From Bacteroidota bacterium (GTDB lineage Bacteria; Bacteroidota; Bacteroidia; B-17B0; Aurantibacillaceae), in NCBI GenBank assembly GCA_017303905.1, contig JAFLBH010000001.1, forward strand, positions 1,651,809 to 1,715,808: DNA of 64,000 bases, read 5' to 3'. The notes beneath the pieces are model-generated. The model saw only the letters and a program-made list of their open reading frames with translations. It made no database searches and had not been told where the DNA came from. The position numbers and the translations under genes are program-made. Shown here piece after piece: positions 51,902-60,572 of the stretch (position 1 is the first letter of the stretch; every line of letters begins with the position of its first letter).

Positions 51902-54900
51902 ATGCTTAAAATCTACACTAAAACCGTATTGGGTTTAATGGCCTTTTCCTTAGCCACAGGTACTTTTGCTTCCAATAGTAAAAAATCTATTGATGATGTA
52001 AAAGGTAAAGTAAAGGATGAGCTGGTATTTACCGAAAATAAGGGGCAGGTGAGTGATCAAAACCACAACCTACGTCCTGATGTTTTATTCAGTGGAACAA
52101 ACGATGGATTAGTTTATCATTTAAGAAACAATGGCGTAAGCTATCAGTTAAATCATGTAGATAGTTGGAAATCTTTAGCGGAAATGGAAGGAAGATCCAA
52201 TAACGCTCCGGCTAATTTTCAAGTGAAGGTTCCGTTTCAAACTACGGTGTATCGCTTAGATATGAATTGGAAAGGGATTAACAAGGATTTTACAATAGAG
52301 ACGCAAAATCAAAAGTCCGCGGTAAATAATTATTATTTAGAGAATGGTTCTGAGAAGACTCAGAATGTTCATTCGTATGAAGATGTTTATTACAGAAATA
52401 TTTATTCAAACATTGATTTACATTATTATCAGAAAGAAAATTCATTGAAGTACGATTACATAGTAAAGCCTGGAGCAGATTACAAAAAAATTAAATTAGA
52501 AGTAGAGGGTGCAGATAAAATTAAAGTAGAAAAGGACGGCTCCTTAACACTAACTACGCCCTTAGGAAATATACAAGAGGGAACACCTGTTGTTTTTCAA
52601 GACGGGAAACAATTAGACGCGAAATGGGTGGTAGAAGAAAATGTTTTATCTTTTGAAATCGAAAATTATAATCCTGCCAAAGAGTTAATCATCGATCCGG
52701 CTACACGTGTGTGGGGAACCTATTATGGTGGTACAGGTAATGATTACGGACACTCTACTAGTTTAGACGCAGCGGGTAATATTTATATGGCCGGTTATAC
52801 TAATTCAAGTGCCGGAACTATCATTGCAACAACAGGAAGTCACCGAGCTACATTTGGTGGTGGTTCGGCTGATGCATTTCTTGTTAAGTTTAATTCTAAC
52901 GGTGTGCGCCAGTGGGCAACTTATTATGGTGGTACCGGAAATGATTATGGTTATTCATGTAAAACAGATGCAGCAGGAAACGTATTCTTAACAGGTTACA
53001 CTACAACTGGTACAAGTACACTAATCGCACCTGCAGGAGCACATCAAACCGCATTTGGTGGTGGTGCAAATGATGCCTTTTTAGTAAAGTTCAATTCTGC
53101 AGGCGTTCGTCAGTGGGGAACATATTATGGCGGTACTGGTGGTGATATTGCGTATTCATGTGCAACAGATGCAGCAGGTAACGTTTATATCGTTGGATAT
53201 TCTGCAACATCAACTGCAAATGTTATATCAACTGCAGGAAGTCATCAAGTAACAATCGGTGGAGGTTTTGATGCTTTTGCTGCAAAATTTAATGCTGCCG
53301 GTGTTCGTCAGTGGGGTACATATATTGGTGGAACAGGTGGAGAGTACGCTTATTCTTGTGCTACTGATGCTAGTAGTAATTTGTTTGTGACAGGATTCAC
53401 TAATTCAAGTAACGGCATTTCAACTGTTGGTAGTCATCAAGCCACTTACGGCGGAAATGATGATGCTTTTTTAGTAAAGTTTAATACTTCCGGTGTTCGT
53501 CAGTTCGGTACTTATTACGGTGACGGAAGTGGAAGTGATTATGGGTATGGTTGTACGGTGGATGGAAGCGGAAATGTTCTGATTACAGGATTAACAAACT
53601 CAACCGGAGGAACAGCTATTGCAACAGTTGGTAGTCATCAACCGTCTTATGATAGTGGATACGATGCTTTCTTAGCAAAATTCAATAATACCGGTGTTCG
53701 TCAGTGGGGAACATATTATGGTGGTTCCGGATATGAAGAAGGACAAAGTGTATCCGCAGATGGAAGCGGTAACGTTTATATGGCAGGATTAACATCAACA
53801 TTTATGGGAAGCGGCATTGCGACTCCGGGAAGTTATCAAGCTTCCAATGGTGGTGGTAATGATGCATTCTTAGCTAAATTTAATGCGAGTGGTGTTCGTC
53901 AGTGGGGTACTTATTATGGTGGAGTTGGAGGAGATGCAGGATTATCATGTATTGCTGAAGCGACCAATTATGTTTATTTATCCGGTAGAACAAACTCTTC
54001 TGCTGCCGGCGTAATTGCAAGCGCAGGAAGTCATCAAGCTGCAGCAGGCGGAAACGATGATGCGTTTTTAGTAAAATTATGTAATGTACCTAATGCACCA
54101 ACTAATTTAACACCTGTTGCAAATCAAACTTTATGTGCCGGTGGTACAACTACACTTACCATCAGTGGTACGGGAAGTTTAAGTTGGTTTGCCAATCCAA
54201 CAGGCGGAGCCGCTTTAGCAACCGGTGCAACTTATGTAACACCGGTTTTATCAGCCGGAACTTATACTTATTACGCGGAAGCAAATACATGTACTGTTAG
54301 TGCGAGTCGTACTCCAATTACAGTAACCGTTGAAGCCTATCCAATCATTTCAGTAAATAGCGGAACAATTTGTAACGGTGGTTCATTTACAATGACACCT
54401 TCAGGTGCCGCAACATATACTATTCAAGGTGGAAGCACTGTAGTGAGCCCGACTACTACAACTTCATACTCCGTTACAGGAAGTAGTATCTATGGATGTT
54501 TAGCCGCTTCAAATGCAACGGCAGTTGTTACAGTGGTAGCTAACCCTACAGTATCTGTAAATAGCGGAAGTATCTGCGCAGGAAAATCTTTTACGATGAG
54601 TCCTAGTGGCGCGACTTCTTATACATTCCAAGGTGGAAGTGCGGTAGTAACACCAACTGCAACTTCTAGTTATACTGTAATTGGAAGCAATGCTTCCGGT
54701 TGCGTATCACAAACATTTGCAACATCCAATGTTTCGGTGGTAGCTAATCCAACTATTTCTGTTAACAGTGGAACTATGTGTGTGGGTGGTTCATTTACAA
54801 TGACTCCATCCGGCGCTTCAACTTATACTTTCCAGGGCGGAAGTGCTGTAGTGAGCCCAACTTCAACAACAACATATAGTGTAGTGGGTACAAGTGCCGC

Positions 54901-56500
54901 AGGTTGTATTTCTAATACGGTTACATCCGGTGTTACTGTTTATAATTTACCGGTTGTAAATGCCATCACTAGTTTGAGCTTAATTTGTTCAGGACAAAAC
55001 GTAAACATTACTGCCATTGGCGCTTTAACTTATACGTGGAATACAGGAGCTACCACACAGGTTATAGCGGTTTCTCCATCAGTAACTACAACATATACGG
55101 TTACCGGTACGGATGGTAACGGGTGCAGAAAGTCAGCTACAGAAACAGTGACAGTAAATCCATTGCCTACTGTGACCGCGGTGTCGGCCCCAACAGCAAT
55201 TTGTGTAGGACAAAGCGGAACATTAACGGCTAGCGGCGCTTCAACCTATTCATGGAGTACCGGTGCACAGGCTCCGGCGATTTTAGTGACACCAACTGTT
55301 ACAACAACATATACGGTATACGGAACAGATTCTTATGGCTGTTCTAACTCTAACACATTAACTACAGTTGTTAATCCTTTACCTGTTATCACAGTTGCTC
55401 CGGCATCCAGTGTAATCTGTTTAAATAATTCGGTAAGCTTAACAGCTTCCGGGGCTTCTACATATACATGGAGTACAGGCCCAACAGGGAGTAACATCAT
55501 CGTTACCCCTTCAGTCACTACCACCTATACAGTACTCGGGACAAATTCTAACGGTTGTGTCAACGCGGCAACATCTTCCATTACTGTTAATGGATTGCCT
55601 GTGGTGAATGCGTTTTCTTCGCCGGGCACCGTTTGTGCCGGAAGTACTGTATCTTTAAGTGCTGTTGGCGCTACTTCATATACATGGAATACAGGGCCAA
55701 CTACACAATCCACAACCGCTAATCCAACTTCTCAAACGACGTATACTGTAATTGGTACTGCGGCTAACGGTTGTACAAATACGGCAGTAACAACGGTTTC
55801 AGTAAATGCTTTACCTGCATTAAATGTGGCGCAAACTCCGGGTTCGGTATGTCCTGGTCAAACAGGAACTTTAACAGCTACCGGTGCGAATACATATACA
55901 TGGAATACAAGCGCAACAACAGCGGCTATTGCAGTTTCTCCAACAGTAAGTACTAACTACACTGTAACAGGTACGGACGCGAACGGTTGTGTTAACGCTA
56001 CCGTAGCAACATTTACTGTGAATACACCTCCGGTATTAGCGCCAACAAGCAGTAATACTTTAATCTGTATTGGACAATCTGCTACATTAACGGCGACCGG
56101 TGCATTAACTTATACTTGGAACACCACAGCCAATACAGCAGCAATTGTTGAATCTCCAACTGTAACGACTACTTATACTGTATCAGGTACTGATGCGAAT
56201 GGATGTACAAGTACAGATACAGTAACGCAATACGTATCTCCATGTACAGGAATTGCTATTGTGGGATCTAATGATGAAATCATTAATGTTTATCCTAATC
56301 CAACAAATGGATTGTTCACAGTTTTATTGCCTCGTGAGGCTAAGTTAATCGTGACTGATGTAGTTGGTAAATTAATTTATCAAGCCGATTTAAATGAAGG
56401 AAAACACAATTTAGATTTAAGTGAAAGTGCAAATGGAATTTACTTTGTGCGGGTAGATTATGGCAATATCACCCGAAGCGTTAAGTTGATCAAACAATAA
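51902..56500 (+). CDS. Giant T9SS type A cargo: DUF7948, SBBP propeller, ten Ig-like repeats
   Basis: A 1532-residue exported protein. Order: signal peptide (to about 22, GTFASN); DUF7948-type N-terminal domain (about 40-255, FTENKGQVSD, YYRNIYSNIDLHYY); seven SBBP-type beta-propeller repeats (about 270-715), each starting with a version of RQWGTYYGGTG; about ten Ig-like repeats (about 725-1440) with alternating SGASTYTW and TYTVTGTDANGC motifs; and a type A T9SS sorting domain (about 1458-1532, NVYPNPTNGLFTV, GIYFVRVDYG, KLIKQ end). It is predicted to be secreted and attached to the surface as an adhesin or matrix protein. Confidence 0.9.
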   Translation: MLKIYTKTVLGLMAFSLATGTFASNSKKSIDDVKGKVKDELVFTENKGQVSDQNHNLRPDVLFSGTNDGLVYHLRNNGVSYQLNHVDSWKSLAEMEGRSNNAPANFQVKVPFQTTVYRLDMNWKGINKDFTIETQNQKSAVNNYYLENGSEKTQNVHSYEDVYYRNIYSNIDLHYYQKENSLKYDYIVKPGADYKKIKLEVEGADKIKVEKDGSLTLTTPLGNIQEGTPVVFQDGKQLDAKWVVEENVLSFEIENYNPAKELIIDPATRVWGTYYGGTGNDYGHSTSLDAAGNIYMAGYTNSSAGTIIATTGSHRATFGGGSADAFLVKFNSNGVRQWATYYGGTGNDYGYSCKTDAAGNVFLTGYTTTGTSTLIAPAGAHQTAFGGGANDAFLVKFNSAGVRQWGTYYGGTGGDIAYSCATDAAGNVYIVGYSATSTANVISTAGSHQVTIGGGFDAFAAKFNAAGVRQWGTYIGGTGGEYAYSCATDASSNLFVTGFTNSSNGISTVGSHQATYGGNDDAFLVKFNTSGVRQFGTYYGDGSGSDYGYGCTVDGSGNVLITGLTNSTGGTAIATVGSHQPSYDSGYDAFLAKFNNTGVRQWGTYYGGSGYEEGQSVSADGSGNVYMAGLTSTFMGSGIATPGSYQASNGGGNDAFLAKFNASGVRQWGTYYGGVGGDAGLSCIAEATNYVYLSGRTNSSAAGVIASAGSHQAAAGGNDDAFLVKLCNVPNAPTNLTPVANQTLCAGGTTTLTISGTGSLSWFANPTGGAALATGATYVTPVLSAGTYTYYAEANTCTVSASRTPITVTVEAYPIISVNSGTICNGGSFTMTPSGAATYTIQGGSTVVSPTTTTSYSVTGSSIYGCLAASNATAVVTVVANPTVSVNSGSICAGKSFTMSPSGATSYTFQGGSAVVTPTATSSYTVIGSNASGCVSQTFATSNVSVVANPTISVNSGTMCVGGSFTMTPSGASTYTFQGGSAVVSPTSTTTYSVVGTSAAGCISNTVTSGVTVYNLPVVNAITSLSLICSGQNVNITAIGALTYTWNTGATTQVIAVSPSVTTTYTVTGTDGNGCRKSATETVTVNPLPTVTAVSAPTAICVGQSGTLTASGASTYSWSTGAQAPAILVTPTVTTTYTVYGTDSYGCSNSNTLTTVVNPLPVITVAPASSVICLNNSVSLTASGASTYTWSTGPTGSNIIVTPSVTTTYTVLGTNSNGCVNAATSSITVNGLPVVNAFSSPGTVCAGSTVSLSAVGATSYTWNTGPTTQSTTANPTSQTTYTVIGTAANGCTNTAVTTVSVNALPALNVAQTPGSVCPGQTGTLTATGANTYTWNTSATTAAIAVSPTVSTNYTVTGTDANGCVNATVATFTVNTPPVLAPTSSNTLICIGQSATLTATGALTYTWNTTANTAAIVESPTVTTTYTVSGTDANGCTSTDTVTQYVSPCTGIAIVGSNDEIINVYPNPTNGLFTVLLPREAKLIVTDVVGKLIYQADLNEGKHNLDLSESANGIYFVRVDYGNITRSVKLIKQ

Positions 56501-56522
56501 ATAATTCATTACTATTAAAACA

Positions 56523-56548
56523 AAAGGCGGTATAAACCGCCTTTTTTA
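56523..56548. terminator. Terminator between the type A cargo gene and the CDF gene
   Basis: AAAGGCGG-TATAAA-CCGCCTTTTTT; placed to serve both convergent genes. Confidence 0.85.
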
Positions 56549-56621
56549 TTACCGTATAAAACTCTCCAACCTTTTTCCACTTAATTATGTTCGATAATTT
56601 ATTATCCGGCAAGCCACTTTA

Positions 56622-57296
56622 TCAATGACAGTCACTTTCACATGAACAGTGTTTGTCTGATTCAGCTTTTTCAAAACATTCACGACCTTCTTTAAAAGAT
56701 AAATAGGCTAGTATGATTGCCCCAATACTATCTATATATAGAGTTTTTGCAAATTGATAAAGGCCACTTGAAATAAGCAAGACAACCGACATATAAATGC
56801 AAACTTTAGTACATTCTGCATCGGCGATTATAGCCGGAGAGTTTAAAGCTTTACCAACTTTAGTTTTTTGTTGCACTAGCAACAACATTACTAGGATAGA
56901 AATACATGATATGATTACTCCCCAGAGCGTAGTTTCCGGTTGTTGATTAGTGACAATATTATAGATGCTAGTAACAATTAATGTAAGTACAAGTGCGTAA
57001 AAAGCGAAGCCGGTTATTTTTAGGGCTGTACGTTCATATTTATCGCGGTTACTTTCAGGGTCTCTTTTAATTCGAATAACCATATGTAGTATCCCAAAAC
57101 CGGAAACTGTTTCAATAAAACTGTCAGCTCCAAAACCGAAAAGCGCAAGACTTTCATCATTGTAACCTAGGTAAGTACTAATGGCTCCTTCTGCAATGTT
57201 ATATACGATGGTGAATACAGAAAGTGCAAATGCAGTTTTAAAATAATACTGTTGGTTATTTTTCGATGGATTGTTTAGCATTTCATATATATTCAA
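56622..57296 (-). CDS. CDF-type cation efflux protein lacking the cytoplasmic domain
   Basis: A 224-residue membrane protein with about six segments, matching the membrane part of cation diffusion facilitators (VYNIAEGAISTYLGYNDESLALFGFGADSFIETVSG). Usual CDF proteins have about 300 residues and a C-terminal cytoplasmic domain, which is absent. In TM5 the usual DxxxD-type site reads ADAECTKVC, with Cys in place of common His/Asp residues. The protein ends in a Cys/His tail, CSCESDCH. The metal is unknown; the Cys-rich ligands point to Zn, Cd or a similar soft ion. Confidence 0.82.
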   Translation of the reverse strand: MNIYEMLNNPSKNNQQYYFKTAFALSVFTIVYNIAEGAISTYLGYNDESLALFGFGADSFIETVSGFGILHMVIRIKRDPESNRDKYERTALKITGFAFYALVLTLIVTSIYNIVTNQQPETTLWGVIISCISILVMLLLVQQKTKVGKALNSPAIIADAECTKVCIYMSVVLLISSGLYQFAKTLYIDSIGAIILAYLSFKEGRECFEKAESDKHCSCESDCH

Positions 57297-57323
57297 ACGA
57301 ATGAAACGATTTATACTAAAAGC

Positions 57324-57348
57324 AAAAACCCTCCGATGTGGAGGGTTT
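57324..57348 (-). terminator. Terminator of the adhesin-porP-ompA operon
   Basis: On the minus strand AAACCCTCC-ACATC-GGAGGGTTTTT, 14 bases after the ompA-family stop. Confidence 0.85.
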
Positions 57349-57361
57349 CTTAAGTGACGTT

Positions 57362-59566
57362 TTATTTACTTGAGTTGATAATTTTAATCTCAGACTCACC
57401 CAATACTTTTAAAGCTGTACGGCGGTTCTTTTGATGAGCAGCTTCCCACTCCTCACTTTTTGGCTTCATCTTTTTAATTTCTGCTTCAGTTATCAAAGGA
57501 TTTGTTTCTCCCCAGCCTTTAGAAACTAAACGCTCTGCCTTGATACCTTTTGAAATGACATAATCAACACATGATTGAGCACGTGCAATCGAAAGCTTTA
57601 AATTATACGCATCACTACCACGGCTATCCGTGTTAGCTTCGATGGAAACTTTTAAATTGTCGTTTAGATTTAGTAAATCTACCAACTTATCTAAGTTCTC
57701 CATGCCTTTCGGACGAAGTTTAGCGGAGTTAAAGTCGTATTCAATTCCGTCAATAGCAATTTCACCGGCCGGGATTTTATTTAAAAAGAAATCTTGCTGA
57801 AACACTTGAGATGTTGTTTTTTCAAGGGTGTTTAAGCTTGCGGCATCACCAAAATATTTATTTTTTTGTGCCTTTAAGAAGTATTCCATCTTAGGTTTTA
57901 ATTCAGCCGAATAATTACCTTGATCATCAGTAGCCACATAAATTGGTTCATCAACACCATGTGCGTCAATAATACTAACCAAAGCTTCTTTTAATGGCTC
58001 ATTGGTTTGCGCGTCAAATACAATACCTTCAATACTAAATTTGATAGGCTTGTTCATGAATTCAAAAATCTTATAACAGTTTCCGCCCGGACAATCTTCT
58101 CGATCACTGGCAAAGAAACCTGTACCGCTAATTCTGTCCAAAACGAAATAGGCATCATCCTTACTTGAGTTAAATGGTGCGTTCAAATTTTGTGGAAATC
58201 CAAATAATCCGTCGGTTGAGTTAAAATCACATTTAAAAATATCCAATCCACCTAATCCTGGTAAGCCATTAGAACTAAAATACAACGTACCACTCACCGC
58301 ATGAATAAATGGAGTTACTTCATCACCCGATGTGTTGAATGGAGCTCCTAAGTTTTTAGGCGCACCGGTTACGCCATTTTCATCAATGGTTGATACCCAA
58401 ATGTCATAACCACCCATACCACCAGGACGATTTGAAGAGAAGTAAAGTAGTTTTCCATCCGGACTTAGACACGGTTGCATCGTACGATACCCCGGCATAT
58501 TTATATTATCGGCAAGCTTCATGCCTTGAAAGAACATTGTGCCGTTTGATTTTGATTTATAAATGAATGCTTCTTTTGGATTCACATCATTCCAGCGTGT
58601 GTAATAGATTGAGCCATCTTCACTGTAGAAAGCAGCTCCTTCATGAGCGTCTGTATTCACCGGTCCGCGGAAATTCACGGCAGGAGACCAAGAGGTATCC
58701 GTTTTTTCTGTGTAATACAAATCACATAAATAAGAAGCGTCTTGGCGTTTTGGATCCATTACAATATTTCCTTTACGCGCACTGGTAAAAATAACCTTAT
58801 TGGAAGCAGAATAAAAAGTAGGAGCGAAGCTGGAATTTCCATTATTGAAAACTGAAGTGTCCATCTTGCTAACTTTAATCTCTCTGCTCACTTTAGCACT
58901 ATCCATGCCCAAATAGCATCCTGCCTCTTTTTTACGTGCAATTTTCACTAAAGAATCGTTGGAATTAGGAGATGAAACAAAAGCTTCAAATGCACCTAAA
59001 GCTTCCTGATATTTTTTATTATTCATTAATGATAGTGCGTAGAAATAATTAGCGTCAGTGTAAATATTTCTCTCCACACATTTTTTTAGATATAATGAAG
59101 CGTTGTTGTAATCATTGTTATAAAGATGCGATAATCCTAAGCGATATAAAACGTAATCATACTTAGACACTTTTTTCGGATCAATAGTAGTTGCGCTTGC
59201 CGACGATTTCTTCGTGCTATCGTTAGCAATTGGCGCTTGTTTAACAGGAGTTACAGGTTGCGATGCAGCTAAAGAATCTTTTCCTGTGCTGGAAGTGCTA
59301 TCGGTTTTTGCTGATTGAGTTTTTTTCTTTTCCTCTTTAGGCATGATGCTGAGGTTTACCATTTGAATTTTGTATGGTAATACACGAGACTGGTTAACGT
59401 TTGTATCGTTAATCACTTTTGAATAGTATAACGCAGCATTCGCATAATCTCGTAGGTTATAAAATTTATCGGCCGCCTCAATTTTTGCAAAATTAGACTG
59501 AGCTAACGACTCAATAAAAAACAGCCCTGTAAAAAACAGGATGAAATAAAAAGATTTTGTATTCAT
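57362..59566 (-). CDS. OmpA family protein with PD40-like repeats (second locus)
   Basis: A 734-residue exported protein. Signal peptide MNTKSFYFILFFTGLFF..LAQ; TPR-like helices about 25-60 and 130-215, split by a low-complexity Ser/Lys/Pro insert (about 75-125); PD40-like propeller about 235-510 (SPDGKLLYFSSNRPGGMGGY); a carboxypeptidase-regulatory-like sandwich about 520-610; OmpA domain about 615-725 (YDFNSAKLRPKGMENL, EANTDSRGSDAYN, LSIARAQSC, HQKNRRTALKV). I use ATG 59566, 4 bases after porP/sprF; an ATG 12 codons earlier would overlap it. It is a paralogue of 4126-6168 with the same neighbours. Confidence 0.88.
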   Translation of the reverse strand: MNTKSFYFILFFTGLFFIESLAQSNFAKIEAADKFYNLRDYANAALYYSKVINDTNVNQSRVLPYKIQMVNLSIMPKEEKKKTQSAKTDSTSSTGKDSLAASQPVTPVKQAPIANDSTKKSSASATTIDPKKVSKYDYVLYRLGLSHLYNNDYNNASLYLKKCVERNIYTDANYFYALSLMNNKKYQEALGAFEAFVSSPNSNDSLVKIARKKEAGCYLGMDSAKVSREIKVSKMDTSVFNNGNSSFAPTFYSASNKVIFTSARKGNIVMDPKRQDASYLCDLYYTEKTDTSWSPAVNFRGPVNTDAHEGAAFYSEDGSIYYTRWNDVNPKEAFIYKSKSNGTMFFQGMKLADNINMPGYRTMQPCLSPDGKLLYFSSNRPGGMGGYDIWVSTIDENGVTGAPKNLGAPFNTSGDEVTPFIHAVSGTLYFSSNGLPGLGGLDIFKCDFNSTDGLFGFPQNLNAPFNSSKDDAYFVLDRISGTGFFASDREDCPGGNCYKIFEFMNKPIKFSIEGIVFDAQTNEPLKEALVSIIDAHGVDEPIYVATDDQGNYSAELKPKMEYFLKAQKNKYFGDAASLNTLEKTTSQVFQQDFFLNKIPAGEIAIDGIEYDFNSAKLRPKGMENLDKLVDLLNLNDNLKVSIEANTDSRGSDAYNLKLSIARAQSCVDYVISKGIKAERLVSKGWGETNPLITEAEIKKMKPKSEEWEAAHQKNRRTALKVLGESEIKIINSSK

Positions 59567-59570
59567 AAAA

Positions 59571-60563
59571 TTATAATCGCGGACAATGTTTAATGGTTTC
59601 AACTTTTTCTTTCGCTAACAAGTAGGTGAAGGCTATTTCCATGGCGCCACGGGTTTTGCTGGCAGTTTTTAATGAAGATGTATTAAAGTCGTAACCAAAT
59701 TTTAAAATGTAATTTTCTTTTCTAACGCCAATACTTGCAATACTGGCATCTTTCGCGCGGAAAACGTAACCTGCTAATAAGTATAATTTACCTTGTTTTA
59801 AATAATAACCACCATCAACGGCATACGTTTGTTCAAACGCTTTTCCTTGCGACATGATTAATACTTTTGGTAACACGTATAATACTTCAGTAATGTTTAC
59901 GCGTGTACCTAAATGTATATTGAATCGCATAGGTAAATGATTGTTTTGATCAAAGAAAGTTTCACGAGGTTTGGTTAAGTTAAATGCTGAAACTCCAATG
60001 AATGGATTCACCCATGATTGTTGTTTAGTATAGAAATACATAAAGCCTGCATTTAACTGAGGAAGTATTTGTGACTGACGTGTGAAGTTTTCGTTATTAG
60101 AATAGGTTTCGTCAAAGTAACCTCCATTTTTTGTGTTGTATTGTTCATCAAATGAAAATTTATCATCGCGAATGGATTTTTGAGTAATTCCGGCTTGTAA
60201 ACCAAAAGTGATGTTGTGCACTTTTTCTTTGTCAATCGGTAAAGCATAACCGGCCGATACCAATGCCTGAAATGCATTATAATTACCAATACCGGCACGC
60301 ATATTCATGATTTGAATACCATAGCCCCATTTGTCGCGCGGCATATCTGCGCTTATCATGGCAGTAGTGAATGGTTTGTATGCAACTGAACTCCATTGGT
60401 TACGATATTGCGCGTGAATACGTGCAGTTGCGTCTACAACACCTGTCATTGCAGGGTTCAAAAACAGAGGTCCCGAATCGTATAGCGATAAATGGAAGTC
60501 TTGCGACTTCATACCGCTGCTCCATAATACGAGGATGGCTAATAATAATTTAAGTGTCTTCAT
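59571..60563 (-). CDS. PorP/SprF family type IX secretion protein (second locus)
   Basis: A 330-residue outer-membrane protein: signal peptide (VLWSSGMKSQ), then the family motif DFHLSLYDSGPLFLNPAMTG and YRNQW, with the conserved C-terminus HCPRL. SprF-type proteins help the T9SS export the type B adhesin encoded beside them; here the upstream gene (60573-64000) is such an adhesin, 9 bases away. It is diverged from the copy at 3132-4139 but collinear with it and with its own OmpA partner. Confidence 0.9.
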   Translation of the reverse strand: MKTLKLLLAILVLWSSGMKSQDFHLSLYDSGPLFLNPAMTGVVDATARIHAQYRNQWSSVAYKPFTTAMISADMPRDKWGYGIQIMNMRAGIGNYNAFQALVSAGYALPIDKEKVHNITFGLQAGITQKSIRDDKFSFDEQYNTKNGGYFDETYSNNENFTRQSQILPQLNAGFMYFYTKQQSWVNPFIGVSAFNLTKPRETFFDQNNHLPMRFNIHLGTRVNITEVLYVLPKVLIMSQGKAFEQTYAVDGGYYLKQGKLYLLAGYVFRAKDASIASIGVRKENYILKFGYDFNTSSLKTASKTRGAMEIAFTYLLAKEKVETIKHCPRL

Positions 60564-60572
60564 GGTTCTTTA

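Noticed and set aside
59567..59602. Twelve-codon extension of the second ompA-family gene
   Set aside because: It would precede a proper signal peptide and overlap porP/sprF; the ATG at 59566 starts the signal peptide directly.
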